Notes: generated from the sequence alone by a model not told the origin. Positions 25,341-37,806 are shown, counted from the first letter of the stretch. The stretch is DNA of 64,000 nucleotides from Chitinibacter sp. GC72 (GCF_009760905.1 NZ_VIRW01000015.1:1-64000), one strand, 5' to 3'. A program made the numbers and translations.

Positions 25341-25750
25341 GATGAAATTCCGTTTTTGCGAAGGCGATAGTGCAGTATTCACCGTCAGGGAATAAAGCAC
25401 AAGCCTGAGCCGCCCGACCCGCTGGTCTTGGTAAAGATTGTTATTTATGGGTATTTGTACAGGAGCTATATAAATATTGGCTTGTGGCTCAATACATGTA
25501 TAGGGTAATTGTGGCTTGGCAGGAGTTACCACGCCAACCCTGCCCCCCGGTACAAACCAAGACGGACTTAGCACGCTGGCTGTGTGGCATCCGTGTTTTT
25601 ACCTATAAGCAACACTTGCACGCATTCAATGGCAAAGACATGGCGATGAAATAAAATAGTCAGTCTTGTAAAAGTTAAGCAGTGCGGCTGCTCCGTGGCG
25701 GCTACACCCGGCTTTCGGGTTTTTCATTCACTGTGTTATGCGGGGGTGGT
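25341..25750. other. intergenic region between binding protein and LemA-GYF gene
   Basis: It holds a weak GGGTATAT palindrome copy at 25449-25496 and a short terminator-like hairpin (ACCCG/CGGGT, 25706-25720, then TTTTC) 27 bases before the next start. The hairpin could attenuate the LemA gene. No supported ORF lies here. Confidence 0.4.
25449..25496. repeat. 50-bp GGGTATAT palindrome, copy 6 (weak)
   Basis: Starts GGGTATTTG and ends CTCAATACATG. Only GTATTxG / CAATAC pair. Listed because length and intergenic place fit the family; it may be chance. Confidence 0.25.
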
Positions 25751-26710
25751 ATGGAGTTTATTTCTGATGTGTTCAGTTTCTTGTTCTGGGTTGCGCTGAT
25801 TCTGGGTGGCCTGGCTCTATGGTGCTATAACGGCTTGCGCCGCAGCGCCGAGAATGTCAAAGAAGCCTGGTCAAATATTGGCGTGGTGGCCAAAAAGCAG
25901 ATTTCGCTGATCAACCAGCTGATCGACGTGGTCAAAAGCTATGAGGACAGCGAAAAGCTGGTGATGCTGAAAGTGTCTGAGGACAGCAGCCTGACGTCGA
26001 TCCAGAATATGGTGCACCAGTCGACCGTAGCCTTGAACACCATGGCAGGTCTGGCGCAGAAGTTTCCCGACCTGAAAAGCAATCAGCAATACAACCGCCT
26101 GATCGACAGCATTCAGCAGGTTGAGGCGCAATTGCACGGCTACCGCGAGCAATACAATGCAGTGACCAAGGCGTATAACGTCGAGCGCGGCAAGATTCCG
26201 CATGTGTTTATCTCCAGCCAGCTGGGCTTTAAATCGGCGCCTTATCTGGAATTTAGCGGTGGCGAAGAAATCCACGACATGGGTGTGCTCAAGACCATCG
26301 GTGGCGACGACGCCGAGCGCCTGAACGCACTGATCGGTAACGCCAGCGGCAAAGTGCTGCAGCTGGGTAAAAGCGCTGCTGGTGCAGGTATGCAAATCGG
26401 CAAGCAGGCCGCGTCAGCAGGCAAGCAGCTGCTTGATAAAGGCAGCAGCAAGCTCAAAGAAATTACCGTCGTCGACTATTTCTACCTCGACGCCGAGCGC
26501 AAACCGCAAGGCCCGGTGCAATGGGACGCCTTGCTGGCCCTGCACGCTGAAGGGCAAATTGGTGATGAGACTCTGGTCTGCAGCAAATCGCAAATGGGCA
26601 GCAGCGACTGGCAGGCACTCAAAATCCTGATCGAAGCCGAGCAAACCAGCGCCTTGCCACCGATTCCAGAATTGCCGCCTATTCCGGCCGAAGCGGAAAA
26701 AACGCACTAA
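25751..26710 (+). CDS. LemA-family protein fused to a GYF_2 domain
   Basis: The 319-residue protein begins with a membrane anchor (VFSFLFWVALILGGLALWCYNGL). A LemA-type helical bundle follows (SAENVKEAWSNIGVVAKKQISLINQLIDVVKSYEDSE), then a Gly/Ala/Lys-rich linker (GKSAAGAGMQIGKQAASAGKQ). The C-terminus is a GYF_2 domain (DYFYLDAERKPQGPVQWDALLALHAEGQIGDETLV) of the prokaryotic peptide-binding type. It probably sits at the inner membrane; function is unknown. ATG 25751 is chosen as the start because it places the membrane anchor at the N-terminus. The next gene encodes another membrane protein. Confidence 0.8.
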   Translation: MEFISDVFSFLFWVALILGGLALWCYNGLRRSAENVKEAWSNIGVVAKKQISLINQLIDVVKSYEDSEKLVMLKVSEDSSLTSIQNMVHQSTVALNTMAGLAQKFPDLKSNQQYNRLIDSIQQVEAQLHGYREQYNAVTKAYNVERGKIPHVFISSQLGFKSAPYLEFSGGEEIHDMGVLKTIGGDDAERLNALIGNASGKVLQLGKSAAGAGMQIGKQAASAGKQLLDKGSSKLKEITVVDYFYLDAERKPQGPVQWDALLALHAEGQIGDETLVCSKSQMGSSDWQALKILIEAEQTSALPPIPELPPIPAEAEKTH

Positions 26711-26855
26711 GTCGGGTAAGGATTCTGTTAGGTTCAAGTTCCTATCCCGGATTCAAATTCGAGCGGGTCAGCCGCATTTTCCACGACAAGCCAATCGGTA
26801 TTTATTCGATTGGTGTACCTAGCAGATGCGCAGCCCTCGGGCAAGGAACACTGAT

Positions 26856-27479
26856 ATGCCGACCATTGACTTCTTTAATGTCCGGATTACCCTCTGGAAG
26901 GCGATTGCTGGGCTGATCTGCATGCTTTTTGGCCTGTGGATTGGCTTTGCTGGCTATTCGAATGTGCAGTTGGAGCCGTTGATAAAGGCCATCATTTACA
27001 CTTTCGCCTTGGGGGTTTCAATGGCGGGAGTGTATTTGGCAAGCTATGTCGATTACCGCTACTTTGACCATCAGAACCAGCAACTCAAACGTGTGAATGG
27101 CTTATGGTTTGCACCGCAAAAGACATTTTATTCTTATGGGAATATGCGAGCGGTACAGGTTCGAATGGCTTCAACAACACACAAAACGGAGTTGAGTGAG
27201 CGCACGCAAACAGTCGCAACCCAGTATTCGGCAGTGATTAAATTAAAGGATGACGAGCTTTATTTTCGTGGTTCATCCAATGAACAAGAAACGATCAAGT
27301 ATGCCGAGCAGCTGGCAGATATGCTTGGTATTCCTTTAAAGCTTGATCTGAATGGCCTTGCTAAAAATCGTTCGAAAGACAGCAATGCCAGTTTTGCCCG
27401 GATGATTTTCTTATTGTTATCCCTGCTTTTCGTCCTTGCTTGCATGTATGGATTGGCTGTAATGACCAGCGCAGGATGA
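26856..27479 (+). CDS. membrane protein of unknown function
   Basis: The 207-residue protein has two N-terminal TM helices (LWKAIAGLICMLFGLWIGFAG; AIIYTFALGVSMAGVYLASY), a cytoplasmic beta-rich part (about 70-160) and a C-terminal TM helix (MIFLLLSLLFVLACMYGLAV). The middle part resembles a PH-like fold, but I cannot name the family. AAGGAA before ATG 26856 supports this start. It lies 145 bases after the LemA-GYF gene, past a CCAATCG/CGATTGG hairpin, and may be part of the same unit. Confidence 0.55.
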   Translation: MPTIDFFNVRITLWKAIAGLICMLFGLWIGFAGYSNVQLEPLIKAIIYTFALGVSMAGVYLASYVDYRYFDHQNQQLKRVNGLWFAPQKTFYSYGNMRAVQVRMASTTHKTELSERTQTVATQYSAVIKLKDDELYFRGSSNEQETIKYAEQLADMLGIPLKLDLNGLAKNRSKDSNASFARMIFLLLSLLFVLACMYGLAVMTSAG

Positions 27480-27558
27480 AGCGCAGCGCTCTCGTTCCCT
27501 ATCATGTTTAACCATTTGGTTCTCGCATCAAGAACCATAGCCAAAGCCCTGCTATCCA

Positions 27559-28428
27559 ATGAAAGCCAGTTATGAAGTCGTGAGTGTGGCGCACAGCGAG
27601 TCTTGGTCATTTTTCACTCGCCATCAGCAAAGCAGCCTGCCATTCAACTGGCATTATCACCCCGAGTACGAATTGTCGCTGGTGCTCAATGCCAAAGGGC
27701 AGCGCTATATTGGCGACCATATTGCGGCTGTTCACGGGCATGATCTAGTACTTACCGGCCCGAATCTGCCGCATACCTGGGCGGTATCGGCGCTCAATGA
27801 GCAGGCGAAAATCGAAGTCCGCGTGATCTGGTTTACGCATGAATGGCTGGCACAGCTGTGTCAGGTTTGTCCTGAGTGTACCCCATTGCTGCAAGCCTTT
27901 GCGCAGGCGCAGCATGGCTTGCTGTATTCGGCGGCGACACTGGCGCAAGTGCAGCCACTGATGGAAGACATGCTGAACGCCTCGATGATGAACAGGCTGG
28001 TGCTGCTGTTTAAAGTGCTGCAGCTGCTGGCGCAAGACACGCCAACGCCGCTGTCGGCGGCTACTTTTTCCAGCCCAACACCACCGCGCAGCGAGCTGCG
28101 GCTCAATCGCGTCACGCAATATTTAGTCGATCACTACGATCAACCGCTTGATCTGGCGCGGCTGGCGCAATTGGCCAATTTGTCGGCCAACAGCCTGTGC
28201 CGCAGTTTCAAGCAGCACACCCGCATGACTTTGTCCGATTATTTAAGCCAGCTGCGCATCGCCCGTGCCTGCGAAGCGCTAATCGAAGGGCAGGACGCCA
28301 TTTCCGTCATTGCCTACCGCGTTGGCTACACCCATCTGACGCACTTCAACCGGCAATTCAAGCGCATCAAGCAACTATCCCCCAGCGAATTTCGCGCCAG
28401 ATTCAATCGCGAAAGCGACAAAACTTAA
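27559..28428 (+). CDS. AraC-family transcriptional regulator
   Basis: The 289-residue regulator has an N-terminal cupin sensor (FNWHYHPEYELSLVLNAKG, then GHDLVLTGPNLPHTW) and two C-terminal helix-turn-helix motifs (LDLARLAQLANLSANSLCRSF; ISVIAYRVGYTHLTHFNRQFKR). The cupin His pattern suggests a sugar- or small-acid-type ligand. It is followed at 153 bases by a MATE transporter in the same direction and might control it. Confidence 0.88.
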   Translation: MKASYEVVSVAHSESWSFFTRHQQSSLPFNWHYHPEYELSLVLNAKGQRYIGDHIAAVHGHDLVLTGPNLPHTWAVSALNEQAKIEVRVIWFTHEWLAQLCQVCPECTPLLQAFAQAQHGLLYSAATLAQVQPLMEDMLNASMMNRLVLLFKVLQLLAQDTPTPLSAATFSSPTPPRSELRLNRVTQYLVDHYDQPLDLARLAQLANLSANSLCRSFKQHTRMTLSDYLSQLRIARACEALIEGQDAISVIAYRVGYTHLTHFNRQFKRIKQLSPSEFRARFNRESDKT

Positions 28429-28580
28429 CCCTGATTAGCCACTGCACACACGCTATATGCCGAGCAATGCCCGGCCAATTGGCGCTTGCGCCAGCAATCG
28501 GCACAGTAATGGGCAGCAGCCCCAGCGCGCTGCATTGCAGCCCCGTGGGGGAGCGTCTGACAAATCCGGAGATTGATAGC

Positions 28581-29930
28581 ATGAGTTCAGAATTACTGCG
28601 TTTTTATCGCCTTGCCATTCCGATTACGATGCAGATCCTGTTTCTATCGGCGCGCAATATTACCGATATTCTGATGACCTCTTCACTGGGGATAGTGGCT
28701 GTGGCCTCGGTCGGCATTGCCAGCAAGGCCATTATGGTGGGCATGGTGGCAATGGGTGGCTTGGCCAGCGGCAGCAGCGTACTGGGTGCCCAGTATTGGG
28801 GTGAAAACAATACCAGCGGCCTGCGTAAATCGATCTGGCTGGGGCTGATGACGTCCGCCGTGATGGTGCTTGCACCGATGCTGATTCTGTTCGGGTTAAC
28901 GCCTGAATGGCTGATCTCGCTGGCCAGTACCGACCCGGCACTGATTAGCAACGCCGCCAGTTATTTGCGCGTTTTCGGGCTGGCTTTTGTCTTTTTGGCG
29001 ATCAGCAACTGCCTGGGGATTGCCTTGAGGGTGTCGGGCCGTGCTTCGCTGGCGACCTACTGCAGCCTGATTGGCGTCGCGCTCAATATTGTGATCAGTT
29101 ATGTGCTGATTTTTGGCCATCTGGGATTGCCGGCTTTGGGCATTTTGGGCGCCGCTTGGGCGACGGTAATCAGCTCGGTGATCGAGGTACTGATCATGCT
29201 GCTGATTTTTTCGCGCAAGGTGAAAGATTTGCTGCCCCGCCTGGCCGATTTGCCGACGATTAGCAAGGTCGAGCTCAAAAGCTATCTGGCTATTTCGATT
29301 CCATCGACGATCAATGGTTTGCTCTGGGCGCTAGGGATTTTCACCTATAGCGTGATTTATGGCCGGATCGGCACCGAAGCGTTGGCGGTGATGGCCTCGC
29401 TGACGCCGCTAGAATCGATTGCCGCGTCGGTCGAACAGGGGTTGGCGACGGCAACCGGCATTTTACTCGGTAATTATCTGGGCCAATCCGAGTTCCGCCA
29501 GGCCAAGGAAAACGGCTTTAAATACCTCAAATACAGTGTATGCACTTCGCTGGGTCTGGGCGTGCTGCTAATTCTGATCATGCCGATTTTTCTGACGATG
29601 TTCAAACTGACGGGCGACAAAGCCGGTATCGCCACTGCGGTCTACATAATCATGGTCTTTACCTTCTGGGTGAAAACTATCAATGCCGTTGGCATTAGCG
29701 GTGTGTTACGGAGCGGTGGCGATGTGGGCGCCGGGCTGAAAATCGACATGATAGGCCAGTGGGGCATTGGCATCCCGATCGCCCTGATCGGCGCCTTTAT
29801 CCTCAAACTCAGCCTGCCTTTGGTCTTTGCCCTGGTCATGCTGGAAGACATCTGCAAGGCCGTGCTGACGACGGCACGAATCAGAAAATACATCTGGATC
29901 AGAAAAATTACACAATCAGCGGGAGTATGA
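28581..29930 (+). CDS. MATE-family efflux transporter
   Basis: The 449-residue protein has 12 predicted TM helices and MATE features (LLRFYRLAIPITMQILFLSARN; LGAQYWGENN in loop 2-3; AWATVISSVIEVLIMLLIF). It exports drugs or metabolites with Na+ or H+. The frame is open to 28197, overlapping the AraC gene, but the protein begins at ATG 28581 after GGAG. The region 28429-28580 contains no gene. Confidence 0.88.
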   Translation: MSSELLRFYRLAIPITMQILFLSARNITDILMTSSLGIVAVASVGIASKAIMVGMVAMGGLASGSSVLGAQYWGENNTSGLRKSIWLGLMTSAVMVLAPMLILFGLTPEWLISLASTDPALISNAASYLRVFGLAFVFLAISNCLGIALRVSGRASLATYCSLIGVALNIVISYVLIFGHLGLPALGILGAAWATVISSVIEVLIMLLIFSRKVKDLLPRLADLPTISKVELKSYLAISIPSTINGLLWALGIFTYSVIYGRIGTEALAVMASLTPLESIAASVEQGLATATGILLGNYLGQSEFRQAKENGFKYLKYSVCTSLGLGVLLILIMPIFLTMFKLTGDKAGIATAVYIIMVFTFWVKTINAVGISGVLRSGGDVGAGLKIDMIGQWGIGIPIALIGAFILKLSLPLVFALVMLEDICKAVLTTARIRKYIWIRKITQSAGV

Positions 29931-30080
29931 AAACCTAGGTTTGACCGCAGATGCGCTATGGCCATTGGTCAAAAAGAAGTCTGCATTTCAAGTGTCAACG
30001 GAGCCTGGCTATCGAGTGCTACGAGGCCTGCAGATAATGTGTAGGCTGGCTAAAGCTTATCTGCCGGATGCCAACGTCAA

Positions 30081-30115
30081 ACCCTTGCCCGTATTTGTTA
30101 CCGGGCAAGGGTCTC
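30081..30115. terminator. strong hairpin between converging genes
   Basis: ACCCTTGCCCG (30081-30091) and CGGGCAAGGGT (30102-30112) form a perfect 11-bp stem. Only a short T-run (TTT) follows on the minus strand. It lies between the MATE gene and the leftward chitin-binding gene and probably ends both transcripts. Confidence 0.7.
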
Positions 30116-30127
30116 AATGCGTAGCGT

Positions 30128-31219
30128 TTATGGCCAGATTGGCTGGGCAAAGCGGTATTTGGCCAGTAGCGTGCTTGGGCGGCATGCGTTGCCGTTGCAG
30201 AGCCATACGCTGGCGTAATTGCCTGCTGCGTTGCTGGCGCTGATCTCGGTATTGGCGACAAACATCATCCCGTTTGGATGCGTGGTTTTGCTCAATACCG
30301 TGCCTTCAGCCACGCTGCAGCTGCCGTCCGGGTTGCTTGGCAGATTGCGTGGTGCCGGGGGCAGCACGCTGGGCGTGCGGATGGCTTGCGGGCCCGGCAG
30401 GCTGCTGACCACTTTACCGTCGATCCGTACTTCCCAGCGTTCCAGCATGGTGACGGGGGTTGGCAAGTCGGCAGAGCTGGTATCGACATGCACTTCAGTA
30501 CGGCAAGCTGCGCCCACTTTTTCGGTGAAGGTAATCAGGTAGACCGTTTGCGGGCTGACAAAGCTGGCTTTCAAGCTGCCATCGGCTTGCCGGTTGATCT
30601 TGGCGCTAAATTGCGGCGGGCGGCTGGTGCTGTTGACAGGCAGTGGCCCTTTGTCTTCCCATGGGCTGCCAGCCTGATCGGGGGGATTATTCTGTGTCCA
30701 CCATTTGGCCTGGTAGATCCGGCCATTGAATGCCGCTTGCTCGCCGCCACTGTAGGCTTTGCTGCTGCTCCAGGGTTGCGGCCCAGCAGCCTGGCTGCCG
30801 CTATTTTGCACTTCCCAGGCGCCCCAGGCCTGGCCGGGTTTTTCGTTTTGCGTCCACCATTTGGCAATGTAAGTGATGCCGTCCAGGCTGGCCAGATCGC
30901 CAGTATTGTAGACTTTGCCCGCATCCCAGACTGGCGTGAGCGGATTGGCCGCGCCATAAACGCGATCCGTTTCGGCATCATTCAGCCCCGGTAAGCTGGC
31001 CTGATTGCTGTAGCGCTCAAGTTGCACCGGGCATTGGCCGTTGCTGACTGGTGGAATGTAGGGAAAATTCGGGTCTTTATCCGGGTAAGTGACTGGCAGG
31101 CGGCCATCCAGACCGGCAGGTAGTGGCGGTGGCGTCATTTGCGGTGGTGGCGAGCAGGCCAGGCTGGCTTGCGCCAGCAGTGCGCCACCCAGGCTAAGCG
31201 CTAAAAGCTTGATGTTCAT
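30128..31219 (-). CDS. secreted protein with two chitin-binding (CBM5/12) modules
   Basis: The 363-residue precursor has a signal peptide ending ASLA, with Cys at position 22. Two tandem CBM5/12 modules follow: WDAGKVYNTGDLASLDGITYIAKWWTQN and WSSSKAYSGGEQAAFNGRIYQAKWWTQN (each about 45 residues, with AKWWTQN as the exposed aromatic platform). A fibronectin-III-like region (PPQFSAKINRQADGSLKASF) and a Cys-containing C-terminus come next. There is no glycoside hydrolase domain. The Cys after SLA could carry lipid, but the box is not canonical. It may anchor or sense chitin. The second WWTQN module is a near copy of the first. Confidence 0.8.
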   Translation of the reverse strand: MNIKLLALSLGGALLAQASLACSPPPQMTPPPLPAGLDGRLPVTYPDKDPNFPYIPPVSNGQCPVQLERYSNQASLPGLNDAETDRVYGAANPLTPVWDAGKVYNTGDLASLDGITYIAKWWTQNEKPGQAWGAWEVQNSGSQAAGPQPWSSSKAYSGGEQAAFNGRIYQAKWWTQNNPPDQAGSPWEDKGPLPVNSTSRPPQFSAKINRQADGSLKASFVSPQTVYLITFTEKVGAACRTEVHVDTSSADLPTPVTMLERWEVRIDGKVVSSLPGPQAIRTPSVLPPAPRNLPSNPDGSCSVAEGTVLSKTTHPNGMMFVANTEISASNAAGNYASVWLCNGNACRPSTLLAKYRFAQPIWP

Positions 31220-31392
31220 GGTCTTCCATCCTTGATTATGTTTGATATTTTCCGGCTATGGGTGCCGGAATAGCTGCTGTGCAGCCGAGATCAATATCAT
31301 CAAGTCATTTGCCAAAGTCAAGCTGTAGTCAGTGAGTTTGTGATCTGGTGGACACTGGCTTTTCAGGTTGGCTAGGTTCCCATTTTTAATGA

Positions 31393-31442
31393 GGGGTATA
31401 TTCATAGTTATCATTATTATGATGATTTTTAGAAATATACCC
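31393..31442. repeat. 50-bp GGGTATAT palindrome, copy 7
   Basis: Starts GGGGTATATTCATAG and ends AGAAATATACCC, followed by GTGTAGTGTATGGG. Arms pair over GGGTATATTyx. It lies between the chitin-binding gene and the methyltransferase gene. Confidence 0.75.
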
Positions 31443-31479
31443 GTGTAGTGTATGGGTGGGTCTAGACCGCTGCATCGAG

Positions 31480-32151
31480 CTATATATTGCGTTGATAGCG
31501 CAGTAGCCGACCCCGATAGGCGCTACCGTCGTTGAGCGGCGCTGTAATCAGAGCTTCACTCAGCACAAAGCCGCGTTCGTGCATTTGCCGGTTAAACGCG
31601 CTGCGATTGCCACGATTGGGGTCGATAATCAGCACTTCGCACACCGGTGCCGCGTGCAGTTCGATAAATTGGGCCAGCGCCAGCGGCTGATCGCGCTCGT
31701 ACAGCACGTCGCTGCCGATAATCAGATCAAAAACACCCAAATCAGGGTTGGCGCGACCCCAGTTACCCGTCGCGTATTTCAGCGTCGGCATGGCGTTGAG
31801 CAAGCTATTTTCAGCGAGGAAAGCTTCGGTCAGCGGGTGGCAATCGCTGGCGGTAATATCGCCAGCGCGGCGATGAATGACCATACTTGCCAGCGCCAAG
31901 CCGCAGCCGATTTCCAAAATGCGCCGCTCGCCAAAAGCAAAATCTTGCATCAAATCGGCCATTTTTTGCGCCGAAGGCCAGACCTGACCAAACAGCGACC
32001 AGCAAGCCTCCGAAATCCCTGCAGCCTCGGCAACGCCGAGTGGATCATAAAACTGCTGCTTATCAAGTAAGGAGCGAATATGCAGGTCGGCACCACCGGC
32101 AACGGCAACGTGCTGGTGTTTGATGGCATAGCCAAGTGTGGGGGTAGACAT
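31480..32151 (-). CDS. class I SAM-dependent methyltransferase (methyltransf_16-like)
   Basis: The 223-residue protein has the Rossmann methyltransferase motifs: ILEIGCGLALASMVIHR (motif I), DITASDCHP (acidic end of strand 2) and LGVFDLIIGSDVLYERDQP (motif II with the DVLY signature of METTL21-type enzymes). A protein or small-molecule substrate is likely; the true target is unknown. It is flanked by GGGTATAT palindrome copies on both sides. Confidence 0.78.
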   Translation of the reverse strand: MSTPTLGYAIKHQHVAVAGGADLHIRSLLDKQQFYDPLGVAEAAGISEACWSLFGQVWPSAQKMADLMQDFAFGERRILEIGCGLALASMVIHRRAGDITASDCHPLTEAFLAENSLLNAMPTLKYATGNWGRANPDLGVFDLIIGSDVLYERDQPLALAQFIELHAAPVCEVLIIDPNRGNRSAFNRQMHERGFVLSEALITAPLNDGSAYRGRLLRYQRNI

Positions 32152-32322
32152 AGAGCCTTGGGTGCAAATGCGGGCGTTGGACGCTCATCGATCTGCCAAG
32201 GCGCTAAAGGGCTAGCGAGCTGAGAGGGCGATTAGAATGGTCGGCGGGCAGGAGCGTGGATGGAAGATAGTGTCATGGTAACACTTTGCGGGTGTAGGCT
32301 GATGGAGTGAATATTTTGCAAT

Positions 32323-32371
32323 GGGTATATTGCTGGAGAGTGCTATTTGTATATTGCATAGCCATATACCC
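32323..32371. repeat. 50-bp GGGTATAT palindrome, copy 8
   Basis: Starts GGGTATATTGCTGG and ends ATAGCCATATACCC. With the flanks (AAT at 32320 and ATT after) the outer arm pairs over 11 bases. One of the best copies. Confidence 0.8.
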
Positions 32372-32385
32372 ATTTGAAAATGGCC

Positions 32386-32475
32386 GCCGTAGAGGGGCGA
32401 CACCTTGTAGCTCCGAAAGAGCGAAGCGAATTCGGAGGCATTATCTACTGAACTGCGCTCGTCCCACTCTACGGC
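32386..32475. repeat. nested stem-loop element, about 90 bp
   Basis: GCCGTAGAG (32386-32394) pairs with CTCTACGGC (32467-32475). Just inside, GGGCGA pairs with TCGTCC; a GTAG/CTAC pair follows, then an inner hairpin CTCCGAA/TTCGGAG. Four successive stems over 90 bases indicate either a palindromic mobile element or a structured RNA. No ORF overlaps it. Confidence 0.55.
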
Positions 32476-32492
32476 AGAGATTGATTTTCTTG

Positions 32493-32951
32493 CTAAAGGG
32501 CAATCAAGTGATTGAGTAGGGATAATTGCTCACTTGGGAAGTCGTGTGCCGACCATCGTTCTTTGTATCCAACTACGCCGTGTTTGTTAAATATGTTCTG
32601 CGCCGCATCGCGGATAGCAATACCGAACTCGATTGTGGTCAATTCAGTGCTAAATAATTGATCGCCTTCGCTGTCTGGAAGTAAGCCCCAAAGCTGAGTG
32701 AAGCCCAAAATCGTTAGCTGTATTTTGTCTGCATCAATTAACTTAATGCACCAACGATACTCGCCTGGCTCTTCGTCGAAACCAATGGAAATGGTTTGTG
32801 CACCAGAAAGGATGGCAATAGCAGAGACAACAAGACTTCCTAAAGCATCCGATAAATATGAAGCTGAAATTTCACATTTGTAGTCTTTGGAGGAAATGAT
32901 GCATTCTGCCCAGCCAGTTCCGGTTAATGAGTAGTCGATGGTGAAGGGCAT
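32493..32951 (-). CDS. unknown protein translationally coupled to hemB
   Basis: The 152-residue protein (MPFTIDYSLTGTGWAECIIS...) is acidic and strand-rich with no membrane segment; I do not recognise the family. It looks like small immunity-type or DUF proteins with a two-layer fold (KCEISASYLSDALGSLVVSAIAIL; EYRWCIKLIDADKIQLTILGF). Its start lies one base after the hemB stop (TAATATG), so it depends on hemB translation. A longer frame to 32981 would overlap hemB. Confidence 0.55.
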   Translation of the reverse strand: MPFTIDYSLTGTGWAECIISSKDYKCEISASYLSDALGSLVVSAIAILSGAQTISIGFDEEPGEYRWCIKLIDADKIQLTILGFTQLWGLLPDSEGDQLFSTELTTIEFGIAIRDAAQNIFNKHGVVGYKERWSAHDFPSEQLSLLNHLIAL

Positions 32952-32952
32952 A

Positions 32953-36115
<3,163 letters not shown>

Positions 36116-36118
36116 ATT

Positions 36119-36138
36119 GAGCTCCACTTAAGGAGCTC
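36119..36138 (-). promoter_or_regulatory. hairpin containing the betT ribosome site
   Basis: On the minus strand GAGCTCC, a TTAAGT loop and GGAGCTC form a 7-bp stem. The 3' arm includes the GGAG of betT, six bases before its ATG. A third GAGGAGCTC lies at 36171-36179, so an alternative pairing partner exists. This suggests, but does not prove, translational control. Confidence 0.35.
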
Positions 36139-36349
36139 CTCTGGATCAGGGTTTGAGATAGCAATAGGCGAGGAGCTCGATCAAAAGAACAGCAGACCGC
36201 GGTTAAAGAAGGTCTGCACAGAAAGTATCACTGTATCGGCCTTGCCCATGTGCTTGCTACCTGACAAATACCAAGTGTGAATATCCCCGCTTGCTTCGGT
36301 GAACTTATGCTGCCGTCTTGCTCTGACCGATTGCGGCACATACTGCTGA

Positions 36350-37618
36350 TTAGCCGTAGCGCGCCAGACCCAGTGCGCTGGTGTCGATTTCGGGGCGATC
36401 ACCATTGATCAGGTCGGTGAGTACGCGTGCCGAGCCGCAGGCCATTGTCCAGCCCAGCGTGCCGTGGCCGGTGTTCAGCCACAGATTGCGGATGCGGGTA
36501 GCGCCGATGATGGGGGTGCCGTCGGGGGTCATTGGCCTTAAGCCTGTCCACGGCGTAGCCTGAGTCAAGTCTCCGGCGTGCGGAAACAAATCATTGGCGA
36601 CCATTTTCAGCGTCGCAACCCGTTTGGGGTCGATCACCTTGTCGTAACCGGCGACTTCGGCCATGCCGCCCACCCGCAAGCGCTGATCAAAGCGCGTGAG
36701 GGCGATTTTGTAGGTTTCATCCATCACCGTCGAGCGCGGAGCGACTTCGGCCGCTGTTGTCCCGGTCGGCGCCAGTGGCACGGTGATCGAATACCCTTTG
36801 ACCGGATAAACCGGCAAATCGAGCCCCAACAATTGGCCCAGTTGCCGTGATGCGCATCCGGCAGCCAGCACAATCTGATCGGCATGCAGCGTTTCGCCAG
36901 AGAGCTGTACGCCAGTAATCTGGCCATTTTTTACCGGCAAACCCAGCACATCGACGCCGTAGCGAAAGATGGCACCGGCCTGTTCGGCCATGCTGGCCAG
37001 TTGGCGGGTAAAGAGCTGGCAATCGCCGGTTTCATCGTTGGGCAGGCGCAGTGCGCCGACCAGCTGTGCTGCCCTATGTGCCAGTGCGGGTTCGGCCTTG
37101 ATAATGCCGTCGCGATCGAGCAATTCATGTGCGACGCCCATTTTGGCGAGCAAGTCGGCGTCTCGGCGGCCATTGTCCAGCTGTGCGGCTTTGCGGAAAA
37201 TCTGCAAAGTCCCCAGCGTGCGTCCTTCGTACTGAATCCCGGTTTGGGCGCGCAGCAGTTTGAGCTGGTCGCGGCTGTATTCTGCTAGCGGCACCATGCG
37301 GTTTTTATTGCGCTGATAGGCTTGCACCGTGCAATTGGCCAGCATTTTGGCCATCCACTCCCACTGAAACGCATCGGCGCTGGGGCGAACACGTAGCGGG
37401 CCGTGTGTTTGCGCCAGCCATTTGATCGCTTTGAGCGGCACGCCCGGCGCAGCCCACGGCGCGGCGTAGCCCGGCGAAATTTGCCCGGCATTGGCAAAAC
37501 TGGTTTCCTGTGCTGCAGCTGGATGGTGTTCCAGCACTGTGACTTGATGTCCGGCGCGTTGCAGGTAATAAGCGCTTGTGACGCCCACGACCCCCGCACC
37601 AATGATGATGATCTGCAT
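36350..37618 (-). CDS. dadA: D-amino-acid dehydrogenase, small subunit
   Basis: This FAD enzyme oxidises D-alanine and other D-amino acids to keto acids at the inner membrane and passes electrons to quinone. The 422-residue sequence opens with [21 protein letters not shown] (GxGxxG) and contains [19 protein letters not shown], typical of DadA, ending with [12 protein letters not shown] and [18 protein letters not shown] 37618 is preceded by GAGGGTGG; GTG 37627 would touch that site. No alanine racemase (dadX) is adjacent. Confidence 0.9.
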   Translation of the reverse strand: MQIIIIGAGVVGVTSAYYLQRAGHQVTVLEHHPAAAQETSFANAGQISPGYAAPWAAPGVPLKAIKWLAQTHGPLRVRPSADAFQWEWMAKMLANCTVQAYQRNKNRMVPLAEYSRDQLKLLRAQTGIQYEGRTLGTLQIFRKAAQLDNGRRDADLLAKMGVAHELLDRDGIIKAEPALAHRAAQLVGALRLPNDETGDCQLFTRQLASMAEQAGAIFRYGVDVLGLPVKNGQITGVQLSGETLHADQIVLAAGCASRQLGQLLGLDLPVYPVKGYSITVPLAPTGTTAAEVAPRSTVMDETYKIALTRFDQRLRVGGMAEVAGYDKVIDPKRVATLKMVANDLFPHAGDLTQATPWTGLRPMTPDGTPIIGATRIRNLWLNTGHGTLGWTMACGSARVLTDLINGDRPEIDTSALGLARYG

Positions 37619-37732
37619 GCTTGCCACCCTCGGATTGATACCAAGAGCATAGATGCCTGCTGCAGCGGGCGCGATGCGGAGAAACCATTAGCCAGTGACA
37701 GGCTGCTGTAGAGCGGCTTGAATCATTCTCAT

Positions 37733-37782
37733 GGGGTATATTCATGAAGGCATTATTGAACATGGTCTACATGAATATACCT
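37733..37782. repeat. 50-bp GGGTATAT palindrome, copy 9
   Basis: The best copy: GGTATATTCATG (37735-37746) and CATGAATATACC (37770-37781) are perfect 12-bp inverted repeats. The tag TTGTAGTGTAT follows. It lies between the dadA start and the stop of the chemoreceptor gene. Confidence 0.85.
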
Positions 37783-37806
37783 TGTAGTGTATTTTACGGT
37801 GATGGT

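Larger units (their letters stand above)
32152..32492. other. intergenic region with palindrome copy and a nested stem-loop
   Basis: It contains copy 8 of the GGGTATAT palindrome (32323-32371) and a 90-base nested stem-loop (32386-32475), only 14 bases apart. Bases 32152-32320 show no feature that I can support. Confidence 0.5.

Noticed and set aside
26731-26755. GTTCAAGTTC tRNA T-loop-like string
   Set aside because: No acceptor stem, anticodon arm or CCA context around it; no tRNA found in the window.
30278-30994. Rightward 238-codon frame opposite the chitin-binding protein gene
   Set aside because: Antisense shadow; the leftward frame has signal peptide and two clear CBM5/12 modules.
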